Shown one piece after another: positions 1 through 5,921 of a stretch of DNA of 9,545 nt. The notes beneath the pieces were generated by a model. The model was not told where the DNA came from. It ran no database searches and saw only the letters and a program-made list of their open reading frames with translations. This DNA comes from JAGOBX01 sp017999075 [NCBI: Candidatus Babelota bacterium] (GTDB lineage Bacteria; JAGOBX01). The position numbers and the translations under genes are program-made. The first letter of the stretch is position 1; each line of letters begins with the position of its first letter. The stretch spans positions 1 through 9,545 of the forward strand of contig JAGOBX010000102.1 of NCBI GenBank assembly GCA_017999075.1, written 5' to 3'.

Positions 1-723
1 GTCTTTTTCGATTTTTAAAAAATTATAATTGGAGAATGTTGCCGATTCTTTTGATTTATCGGTCTTTTTTAATATATTATTACGTATTATTTTTTTTTTC
101 ATATCAAGATACTGGAAAAAATAGGATTCATTGGTGATTTTGAAAAAATGTCTGTTTGATTTATAAAATGGTTCTCCGAACCTTACTGTAACATTGGTAT
201 CAAAATGAGATTCACCAAAGTCATTTCCTATGAAAAAGGCAAGAAATACAATATCAGGATTATATTTTAATCCTGTAGATAAAAGTAAATTGTATAGATA
301 ACCTGGACCAATCGAAGGATACCCCATATTAATTATTTCATAAGTTTTAGTATCCTGATTCAGTATTTTTTCTGTAAGAGTCCAATAATTCCCCTCATAA
401 CCGCCTGCCCAGTTAAATGAATCTCCAAGTCCGATTATCCGTTTTAAAATGCCGGATTTTTCCAATGTCCTGTTTATGTCATTGAATCCTAAATTATTTG
501 TGTGGTTAAAATAAGGCCTGACTTTAAAACCGAGTTGTTTATCAGAAATCCATAGTGAATTGTTTGACAAAAAAGGTTCTGCTAATCTGAATACAATTTC
601 TAATAAAGTTAGTAAAAATACTAATATTGTTAATAACCCGAAAAATTTTTTTAATCGTTTTGTCTTGTAAAAACTTGATATGGTTATAATTAGTAAAATT
701 ATTGCTAAAATAAAAAATTTCAT
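1..723 (-). CDS. Membrane-anchored SGNH/GDSL-family hydrolase-like protein (C-terminus cut off by window edge)
   Basis: The frame is open from an ATG at 723 down to base 1, giving 241 residues with no stop, so the C-terminus lies outside the window. An in-frame TAA lies 12 bases upstream of the ATG, making this the first possible start; no good Shine-Dalgarno is seen. Two hydrophobic segments (about 3-18 and 27-45) flank a basic loop (KTKRLKK), which by the positive-inside rule puts the rest of the protein outside the cytoplasm. Three SGNH blocks are visible: GDSF with nucleophile Ser102 (block I), INMGYPSIG with Gly134 (block II), and IGND with Gly166-Asn167-Asp168 (block III). The catalytic Asp/His block would be beyond the edge. 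The family includes esterases, lipases and cell-surface carbohydrate O-acetyl esterases or transferases. The substrate cannot be told, and no partner gene is visible on this side. Family assignment is fairly sure; activity is inference. Confidence 0.82.
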   Translation of the reverse strand, partial: MKFFILAIILLIITISSFYKTKRLKKFFGLLTILVFLLTLLEIVFRLAEPFLSNNSLWISDKQLGFKVRPYFNHTNNLGFNDINRTLEKSGILKRIIGLGDSFNWAGGYEGNYWTLTEKILNQDTKTYEIINMGYPSIGPGYLYNLLLSTGLKYNPDIVFLAFFIGNDFGESHFDTNVTVRFGEPFYKSNRHFFKITNESYFFQYLDMKKKIIRNNILKKTDKSKESATFSNYNFLKIEKD

Positions 724-782
724 TGTATTTTTTTAGTGAAATCTTATAAATGAATTTAATTATGTTATTATTATAATATAGG

Positions 783-811
783 ATAGTATAAGATAATTTA
801 AATTTTTTCAA
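783..811 (-). promoter_or_regulatory. Possible sigma-70-type promoter for the SGNH gene
   Basis: On the minus strand, TTGAAA (806-811) is followed after 17 bases by TACTAT (783-788); an overlapping TATACT sits at 785-790 with a 15-base spacer. Transcription would start about 50 bases before the ATG at 723. The background is very AT-rich, so such boxes arise often by chance. Confidence 0.3.
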
Positions 812-935
812 GAAATTTTATAGAATTTGTTTTCTTTTATTTAATTTTGCATTTTTTTTTAAGTTTATGTTTATGGAATTTTTTTAAAATATAGCAAGCT
901 GGAGTTTGGTTAAAAAAAATGACTTTTGACGATAC

Positions 936-961
936 GGCACTTTGTGTCGGCACTTTGTGTC
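936..961 (+). repeat. Two tandem copies of a 13-bp near-palindrome
   Basis: GGCACTTTGTGTC occurs at 936-948 and again, without a gap, at 949-961. Each copy is itself a dyad: GGCAC and GTGTC can pair around a TTT centre with one G-T wobble. The patch is more GC-rich than its surroundings. It could be a pair of adjacent operator sites, the remains of a small repeat family, or a simple slippage duplication. It does not fit the sigma-54 spacing (GG-N10-GC). Confidence 0.6.
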
Positions 962-1094
962 TGTCCATATTTGCTTTGCGAATCAAACGTTCATCGTATT
1001 TTTATATTTTATGTATCATATCAGAATCTGCATATATTACTGCCATAACTGGAAAAATTAAAACAGATGATGTTGTTTTTACCTCAAATTTTTG

Positions 1095-1127
1095 TTGACA
1101 AAATAAGTATTTAAAAGTATGTATGAT
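1095..1127 (+). promoter_or_regulatory. Possible ispF promoter with consensus -35 box
   Basis: A perfect TTGACA lies at 1095-1100. At the ideal 17-base spacing the -10 would be TATGTA (1118-1123), which is poor; the better TATGAT (1122-1127) is 21 bases away. The location 60 to 90 bases before the ispF start is suitable. The assignment of the -10 box is unresolved. Confidence 0.35.
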
Positions 1128-1169
1128 TTATGAAAAATGATATGCTGTTTTATCCGATTTATTAGATTT

Positions 1170-1175
1170 AGGAGA
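1170..1175 (+). promoter_or_regulatory. Shine-Dalgarno of ispF
   Basis: AGGAGA ends 7 bases before the ATG at 1183 and fixes the ispF start. It is the only strong, well-spaced ribosome-binding site in the window; radA, the regulator, the adaptor and the pump have weak or distant ones. Confidence 0.8.
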
Positions 1176-1182
1176 TAATTTT

Positions 1183-1650
1183 ATGCGTATAGGATTAGGA
1201 ATAGATGTTCATTCATTTGTAAAAGGCAGAGATTTAATACTTGGCGGTGAAAAGATTGAACATCATTCAGGTCTTGCAGGACATTCTGATGCTGATGTTT
1301 TAGTTCATTCAATAATGGATGGATTGCTTGGAGCAGCGGCAGCAGGAGATATAGGAAAACATTTTCCTGATACTGATAACTCATATAAAAATATATCAAG
1401 TTTGATACTTCTTGACAGAGTCAATCTAATAATATTGTCAAAAAAATATTCTATAGTAAATATTGATTCTGTTATAATAGCGCAAAAACCTAAAATTGCT
1501 CCGTATATAGAAAAAATGCAAAAAAATATTTCAGGAGTTCTAAAAATAAACGCGGATTGTGTAAGTATAAAAGCGACTACGTCAGAGTGGCTTGGATTTA
1601 CAGGAAGAGAAGAAGGCATTATCTGTTATACATCAGTACTTCTTTCTTAA
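1183..1650 (+). CDS. ispF: 2-C-methyl-D-erythritol 2,4-cyclodiphosphate synthase
   Basis: IspF converts 4-diphosphocytidyl-methylerythritol 2-phosphate to methylerythritol 2,4-cyclodiphosphate plus CMP, the fifth step of the cytosolic MEP route to isoprenoid precursors. It normally works as a homotrimer with active sites at subunit interfaces. The 155 residues match the usual stand-alone length (about 155-160). The zinc ligands known from the E. coli enzyme are all present in the same numbering: Asp8 and His10 in GIDVHSF, and His42 in SDADVLVHSIMDG. The GAAAAGDIGKHFPDTD stretch carries conserved Asp56, and the C-terminal signature ATTSEWLGFTGREEGI carries the conserved Glu135 and the substrate-contacting Thr/Arg region. 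It is not fused to IspD, and no ispD is in the window. A probable terminator follows, so it may be transcribed alone. radA lies 116 bases downstream, echoing radA-disA-ispD-ispF clusters elsewhere. Confidence 0.97.
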   Translation: MRIGLGIDVHSFVKGRDLILGGEKIEHHSGLAGHSDADVLVHSIMDGLLGAAAAGDIGKHFPDTDNSYKNISSLILLDRVNLIILSKKYSIVNIDSVIIAQKPKIAPYIEKMQKNISGVLKINADCVSIKATTSEWLGFTGREEGIICYTSVLLS

Positions 1651-1679
1651 ATAAGGTTAATTAAGAATGTATTTTTTTT
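1644..1679 (+). terminator. Probable rho-independent terminator after ispF
   Basis: TTCTTAA (1644-1650) pairs with TTAAGAA (1661-1667) to form a 7-bp stem with a 10-base loop. The stem overlaps the ispF stop codon. Four bases later there are eight T residues (1672-1679). The stem has a single G-C pair and is therefore weak, but the T tract and position fit. Confidence 0.4.
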
Positions 1680-1693
1680 AATGTGAGTTTTTT

Positions 1694-1699
1694 TATAAT
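1694..1699 (+). promoter_or_regulatory. Possible -10 box for radA
   Basis: A perfect TATAAT lies 67 bases before the radA start and just after the probable ispF terminator. No recognisable -35 box lies at the expected distance, only a T-rich stretch. If used, it would produce a leader containing the inverted repeat at 1708-1740. Confidence 0.3.
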
Positions 1700-1707
1700 T
1701 AATATGA

Positions 1708-1740
1708 TTTGATTTTTGAGTTTTATCATTGAAAATCAAA
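1708..1740 (+). repeat. 9-bp inverted repeat in the radA leader
   Basis: TTTGATTTT (1708-1716) is perfectly complementary to AAAATCAAA (1732-1740) around a 15-base spacer. No T tract follows on either strand, so it is not a standard terminator. It could be an operator or a leader hairpin, but AT-rich DNA gives such repeats by chance. Confidence 0.4.
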
Positions 1741-1766
1741 AAAATATTTTAGGTTAGAAAAATTAT

Positions 1767-3119
1767 ATGGCTAAAAAAAATAAATTAAAATATTTATGCA
1801 ACGGCTGCGGTTATGAAACCAGTAAATGGTTGGGGAAATGTCCTTCCTGCGGAATATTCAATTCTTTAGTTGAAATCGAAGATGAAACAGGTTCATTGAA
1901 AAATATAAATTTTTCTGAAACATCTGTTCCTGTAAGATTGACAGAAATAAATTCAATGAGCGTAGAACGTGTGAAAACAGGCGTTTCAGAATTTGATGCG
2001 TTAACAGGCGGAGGATTAGTGAACTCATCATTAATTTTGATAGGTGGAAGTCCGGGAATAGGGAAATCCACTTTAATGCTTCAAATATTGGAAAAATTGT
2101 CGGGGAAAAGTTTGTATATAGCCGGAGAAGAATCTCCTGAACAAATAAAACTCCGCGCAGATCGTGTAAAAATCAATAATTCAAATATTGTTCTTGTTCA
2201 GGAAATAGAGATTAATAAAATTCTTGAAATATGCAAACAGCATAAACCTGATTATCTGATAATAGATTCTATACAGACAGTATATAATTCAGCAATTAAT
2301 TCTGCGCCCGGCAGTATAATACAGGTGCGCGAATCAACTCTGAAAATAATGGAATATTCAAAAAAAAATAATATAATATCTTTTATAATCGGGCATATAA
2401 CCAAAACAGGAGATTTCGCAGGACCAAGAGTTCTTGAACATATGGTGGATACAGTACTATATTTTGAAGGAGACAAATCAACTGATTTCAGAATTTTGCG
2501 GAGTGTGAAAAACAGATTTGGTTCTACGAATGAAATAGCGGTATTTGAAATGACGGAGAATGGATTATCAGGAATATCCAATTATGCAAATTTATTTTTT
2601 TTCAACAGAAAAGAAAAGGTTCCAGGGGTTGCGAACAGCGTGATAATAGAAGGAAGCAGACCTATACTTATAGAAATACAGGCATTGGTAACTTCTGCGA
2701 TATATGGTAATTCCAGAAGAATAACACGGGGATTTAACAGCAGCAGATTATCTGTTATAATAGCTATAATTGAAAAACATTGCGGAATGTCACTTATTGA
2801 TAAAGATGTTTTTGTAAATATTACAGGAGGACTTGAAGTAGAAGAACCTGCGGTAGATTTATCAGTAGCAGTTGCGATTATATCATCGGTTAAAAATAGA
2901 CCTCTTGATTTTAAAAGCGCTTTTATAGGAGAATTAGGGCTTACAGGTGAAGTCAGGTCAGTGTCGCGTGTATCAGAGAGGTTTAAAGAATGTAAAAAAA
3001 ACGGGATTTATAACTGCATTTTATCAGAAGAAAATTGTACTGAAAATAATAACAGTTCTGAAGAAAATGTTAAAACATTCCCCATATCAAATATTAAAGA
3101 AATTTTAAAATATTTTTAA
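1767..3119 (+). CDS. radA: DNA repair protein RadA (Sms)
   Basis: RadA is a RecA-related ATPase and branch-migration helicase that processes recombination intermediates on DNA. The 450-residue length is normal for the family and all parts are present. An N-terminal C4 zinc finger has Cys11, Cys14, Cys25 and Cys28. The RecA-like core has Walker A GGSPGIGKST (93-102, Lys100) and Walker B LIIDSIQT (around Asp167). The RadA-specific KNRFG motif is at 248-252. A Lon-protease-like C-terminal domain (about 280-450) contains GGLEVEEPAVDLSVAVAI and GEVR (404-407); in RadA this domain is structural and lacks the protease serine. The only upstream Shine-Dalgarno candidate, AGG at 1751-1753, is weak and 13 bases from the ATG, but the zinc finger begins right after this start, so the start is secure. 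The response regulator begins 11 bases downstream, suggesting one transcript. Confidence 0.97.
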   Translation: MAKKNKLKYLCNGCGYETSKWLGKCPSCGIFNSLVEIEDETGSLKNINFSETSVPVRLTEINSMSVERVKTGVSEFDALTGGGLVNSSLILIGGSPGIGKSTLMLQILEKLSGKSLYIAGEESPEQIKLRADRVKINNSNIVLVQEIEINKILEICKQHKPDYLIIDSIQTVYNSAINSAPGSIIQVRESTLKIMEYSKKNNIISFIIGHITKTGDFAGPRVLEHMVDTVLYFEGDKSTDFRILRSVKNRFGSTNEIAVFEMTENGLSGISNYANLFFFNRKEKVPGVANSVIIEGSRPILIEIQALVTSAIYGNSRRITRGFNSSRLSVIIAIIEKHCGMSLIDKDVFVNITGGLEVEEPAVDLSVAVAIISSVKNRPLDFKSAFIGELGLTGEVRSVSRVSERFKECKKNGIYNCILSEENCTENNNSSEENVKTFPISNIKEILKYF

Positions 3120-3130
3120 TTTAATAAGAA

Positions 3131-4522
3131 ATGACTGATAAAACATTAAATTTATTAATTGTTGAAGACGATAAAAATATATTAAATATAATAGAAACAG
3201 TTTTAAAAAAGTATTACAATGTATTTTCGGCATATTGCCTTAAAGACGCGCGTAGAATAATTAATGATAATTATCTTGATATAATTATTCTTGACGTTAA
3301 CCTGCCTGATGGAAATGGCATATCATTTATTGACGAAGCCAAGAAAATATTCGACGATTTAATAATAATAATGGCAACTGCCAACAATAATATCCGCGAT
3401 GCTATAGAAGCTATGAAAAAAGGTGCTGATGATTACCTTGTAAAACCGTATAACCTTGACGAATTGAAAATAATTCTTGAAAAATGTATAGAAACAAAAA
3501 ACTTAAAAAAACGTGTGGAAATTCTTGAATCGGAAATTGATTATCTGTCGCCTTACAGACAGATAATAGGTTCGAGTTCAGGATTAAAAAAAGTGTTCGA
3601 GAAAATCAAATTGATTTACGATAAAGATGTAACAGTAATTATACGTGGCAGCAGCGGAACAGGAAAAGAATTGATAGCAAGGGATATACATTTGAATTCA
3701 AACAGGAGAAAAAAACCGTTTGTAGCAGTAAACTGCGCTGCAATACCTGAAACATTAATTGAAAACGAATTGTTTGGTCATTTGAGAGGATCCTATACCG
3801 GGGCATATGGATTTCAGCGCGGTAAATTTGAAATAGCTGCTGACGGAATTATTTTTCTTGATGAAATAGGTTCATTATCATTAAATTCGCAAGTAAAGAT
3901 TCTTAGAGTTATTCAGGAAAAAAAGTTTATGAGGCTTGGAGACAATAAAGAAATAGAAACAGAATCAAGAATTATAGCTGCGACTTCAGTTAATCTTGAA
4001 AATGCGGTAAAACGCGGGTTATTCAGAGAAGATTTATATTACAGATTGAATGTTTTTCCTGTGTTTTTACCTGATTTGAAAGAACGTAAAGAAGATATTC
4101 CGGAATTGATAAAATATTTTGTTAAACAATTTAATAAAAAATATGATTTGAATATTGAATCAATGGATCAAAGATTGGTTGATGTTATGATTGAGTGTGA
4201 TTGGAAAGGAAATGTAAGAGAACTTGAAAATACTGTTGAACAGATGTGTTTGCTGAGCGAATCAACTGTTATAACAGAGGAAATATTGTTGAAAAGCAGA
4301 CAGTTTGAACAATTGATTTATAAAGAGCAGGAAAACAATAACGCTGATGCAATATTGATTTCAGGAGATTTGGATATTGACGGATATTGGAAAAAAATTA
4401 TAGAATATCATTTAAAGAAAAATAATAATAATATTACAAAAACTGCTGAAAAATTGGGGATAACAAGGAAAACTTTAGGGCAAAAAATTAAGGCGTATAA
4501 GATAAGTATAAAATTTGAGTGA
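3131..4522 (+). CDS. NtrC-family sigma-54-dependent response regulator
   Basis: This is a cytoplasmic transcription activator that, when phosphorylated, would use ATP to open promoters held by sigma-54 RNA polymerase. Its 463 residues show the full three-domain plan. The receiver domain (1-120) has acidic pocket Asp13-Asp14, phosphoacceptor Asp55 in ILDVNLPD, Thr83 and Lys105. A short helical linker (about 120-138) follows. The AAA+ domain (about 145-375) has Walker A GSSGTGKE (Lys179), sigma-54 contact loop GSYTGA (220-225; consensus GAFTGA), Walker B IIFLDEIG (Asp244, Glu245), arginine-finger region FREDLYYRLNV, and WKGNVREL (368-375). A Fis-type helix-turn-helix (about 420-460) ends in ITKTAEKLGITRKTLGQKI. 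No histidine kinase is adjacent. It starts 11 bases after radA with a poor ribosome site, so expression may depend on radA transcription or translational coupling. It lies just upstream of the efflux genes and may regulate them; this is inferred from position only. Confidence 0.93.
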   Translation: MTDKTLNLLIVEDDKNILNIIETVLKKYYNVFSAYCLKDARRIINDNYLDIIILDVNLPDGNGISFIDEAKKIFDDLIIIMATANNNIRDAIEAMKKGADDYLVKPYNLDELKIILEKCIETKNLKKRVEILESEIDYLSPYRQIIGSSSGLKKVFEKIKLIYDKDVTVIIRGSSGTGKELIARDIHLNSNRRKKPFVAVNCAAIPETLIENELFGHLRGSYTGAYGFQRGKFEIAADGIIFLDEIGSLSLNSQVKILRVIQEKKFMRLGDNKEIETESRIIAATSVNLENAVKRGLFREDLYYRLNVFPVFLPDLKERKEDIPELIKYFVKQFNKKYDLNIESMDQRLVDVMIECDWKGNVRELENTVEQMCLLSESTVITEEILLKSRQFEQLIYKEQENNNADAILISGDLDIDGYWKKIIEYHLKKNNNNITKTAEKLGITRKTLGQKIKAYKISIKFE

Positions 4523-4563
4523 GTTTTATATTGATGATTAATCCGATAATTTAATTTGTTGTT

Positions 4564-4585
4564 TTTATTTTAAAAATAAATTTTT
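4564..4585 (+). terminator. AT-only dyad with T tract after the response regulator
   Basis: TTTATTTT (4564-4571) and AAAATAAA (4573-4580) are complementary around one base, which would open to a 7-bp stem with a 3-base loop. TTTTT follows at 4581-4585. The form is that of an intrinsic terminator, but with no G-C pairs it would be weak. It lies between the regulator gene and the efflux genes and would separate the two transcription units if active. Confidence 0.25.
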
Positions 4586-4599
4586 GGAACTGTTATACT
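4570..4599 (+). promoter_or_regulatory. Possible promoter for the efflux genes
   Basis: TATACT (4594-4599) is a good -10 box, 53 bases before the adaptor start. TTAAAA (4570-4575) at 18-base spacing is a mediocre -35 box. I also looked for a sigma-54 site here because of the upstream regulator: TGGAAC (4585-4590) resembles the -24 half, but the -12 GC is missing. Confidence 0.28.
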
Positions 4600-4652
4600 T
4601 TTTATTTATCTAATTAAAATATTATTTAATAAATTCGGAGATAGTAATTGTT

Positions 4653-5819
4653 ATGAAAAAAAAAGTTGTGGCTGTAATATTTATTTGCATTTTATTTTAT
4701 GCTGGATATAAAGCTTATGTAAAACAAAGAAATAAAGAAAAGGCAAATAATTCAAGTCAGAATTCAGGGCAATCCGGTAAATCCAGGGAAAAAGCTGTTC
4801 CTGTAACTGCTGTTAAAATTGATGTGAAAGATATTGAACAAAAATTAGTGGTAACAGGAGAACAGGAACCATTGAATAGAGCTGAAATTTCTTCAAAACT
4901 TACTGGTACAATAAAGAATATTTCCGGGGCAATAGGAAAATTTGTATCCAAAAATGATGTTCTGGTAAATCTTGATGATGATGAATACAGGGAATACCTG
5001 AAAAGCGCAGAGCTGTCATATTCAATTGTTAAAGCTGCTGTTGAAAAACAGAAAATTGAAACTGAAAATTTGAAAAATCAGTTTATTCGAACTAAAGAAT
5101 TATTTAATCATAAATTAACTTCTATGGAATCTCTTGAATCGGCTGAAACGAAATACAAATCAGCGTCAGCGTCATTGGAATATAATAATGCTCAACTTGA
5201 TCAGGAAAAAAATAAAATCGATCAGGCAAAATTAAAATTAAGTTATACGGTTATATCAGCTCCGTTTGACGGATTTATTGAATCAATAAAAAGTGAAGTT
5301 GGGACAATTGTATCTCCGGGAAAGACAATTTTGACTTTTGTAGATATTTCCAGAATAAAAATAGCTGTTAATATTATGGAGAAATATTACAATGAAATCA
5401 AAACAGGACAGACAGTATCTATTTCTGTTTCAAGCATAAATCAGAATTATAACGGTAAAATCACAAATATTTCTCCAACAGTAGACCCGTCAAGCAAAAC
5501 GTTTAGAGTAGAAATCACTGTAGATAATTATGGATTTAAACTGCGTCCTGGAATGAGCGCGTCTGTAACAATATCTTTAAAAAGTTTTAAAAATGCATAC
5601 TATACGCATTCTGCGGCAGTATATAAATTGGAGAATAAACAGGGAATGTATATTATAAACGATGATAATATTGCAGAATTTGTTGAAATAGAGATAATAT
5701 CAGTTGAAAACGGGAATGTGGGTTTTATAACCAAGGAAAAATTGAATGAAAACAGCAGAGCAGTTGAACTTGGAGGACATTTGATAAAATCAGGTGATAA
5801 AGTTTCTGTTGATAAATAA
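4653..5819 (+). CDS. RND efflux periplasmic adaptor (membrane fusion protein, HlyD/AcrA type)
   Basis: The adaptor bridges an inner-membrane RND pump and an outer-membrane channel. Its 388 residues show the expected hairpin-folded order. A hydrophobic N-terminal segment (about 4-21) is followed by a Lys/Asn/Ser/Gln-rich linker (22-48). The first lipoyl half spans about 77-110. A helical coiled-coil hairpin covers about 111-196, rich in Lys, Glu and Gln. The second lipoyl half contains YTVISAPFDGFI and VGTIVSPGKTILTFVD (about 198-231). A beta-barrel spans about 235-310, with LRPGMSASV near its end, and a membrane-proximal domain finishes the chain. The single Cys12 is not in a lipobox context, so it is probably anchored by an uncleaved helix rather than a lipid. 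GGAG (4637-4640) is 12 bases from the ATG. Codons 2-4 are a run of nine A residues. The pump gene follows by 102 bases; no TolC-like gene is present. Confidence 0.93.
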   Translation: MKKKVVAVIFICILFYAGYKAYVKQRNKEKANNSSQNSGQSGKSREKAVPVTAVKIDVKDIEQKLVVTGEQEPLNRAEISSKLTGTIKNISGAIGKFVSKNDVLVNLDDDEYREYLKSAELSYSIVKAAVEKQKIETENLKNQFIRTKELFNHKLTSMESLESAETKYKSASASLEYNNAQLDQEKNKIDQAKLKLSYTVISAPFDGFIESIKSEVGTIVSPGKTILTFVDISRIKIAVNIMEKYYNEIKTGQTVSISVSSINQNYNGKITNISPTVDPSSKTFRVEITVDNYGFKLRPGMSASVTISLKSFKNAYYTHSAAVYKLENKQGMYIINDDNIAEFVEIEIISVENGNVGFITKEKLNENSRAVELGGHLIKSGDKVSVDK

Positions 5820-5831
5820 ATTCGATCCGAG

Positions 5832-5873
5832 CTGCGTAAGAAGATTGTATATGTTGAAATACACCTGACGCAG
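5832..5873 (+). repeat. Imperfect hairpin between adaptor and pump genes
   Basis: CTGCGT (5832-5837) pairs with ACGCAG (5868-5873), and inside it TGTAT (5846-5850) pairs with ATACA (5859-5863) around an 8-base loop, with an asymmetric internal loop between the two stems. The segment is richer in G and C than the surrounding intergenic DNA. No T tract follows, so it is unlikely to be a terminator. It could set the relative expression of adaptor and pump through mRNA processing, or be an operator; this is inference. Confidence 0.5.
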
Positions 5874-5921
5874 AACAGGAATAAAAAAATAACTTAGTAA
5901 AAATATTGGAATATAAAAATT

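Larger units (their letters stand above)
724..1182. other. Divergent intergenic region between the SGNH gene and ispF
   Basis: These 459 bases separate two genes that point away from each other, so both promoters should lie here. The stretch is mostly AT-rich with poly-T and poly-A tracts. It holds a minus-strand promoter-like pair (783-811), a more GC-rich patch with a 13-bp tandem duplication (936-961), and a TTGACA box upstream of ispF (1095-1100). A plus-strand ATG-initiated frame of 59 codons runs 919-1098 across the duplication and stops inside the TTGACA box. It has no usable Shine-Dalgarno and resembles no family I know, so it is not called as a gene. I see no tRNA, rRNA or CRISPR-like structure. 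Confidence 0.7.

Noticed and set aside
542-811. 89-codon minus-strand open frame overlapping the start of the SGNH gene in another frame
   Set aside because: Composition is almost only Asn, Ile, Lys, Phe and Tyr, as expected of AT-rich noncoding frames, and it overlaps a gene with clear SGNH motifs.
935-961. Sigma-54 promoter (GG-N10-GC) in the duplicated GGCAC patch
   Set aside because: GGCAC fits the -24 half, but the next GC is 12 rather than 10 bases away in the first copy and absent in the second.
884-1100. Insertion-sequence or MITE remnant in the divergent intergenic region
   Set aside because: I see no terminal inverted repeats or target-site duplication; only the 13-bp tandem duplication can be supported.
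1130-1165. Short upstream reading frame (11 codons) before ispF as a leader peptide
   Set aside because: It has no ribosome site, no repeated regulatory codons, and no attenuator-like hairpin follows it.
1305-1619. 104-codon minus-strand open frame inside ispF
   Set aside because: It is antisense to conserved ispF motifs and has no family resemblance or ribosome site.
4585-4600. Sigma-54 promoter upstream of the adaptor
   Set aside because: TGGAAC resembles the -24 element, but the -12 position reads TACTT, without the nearly invariant GC.
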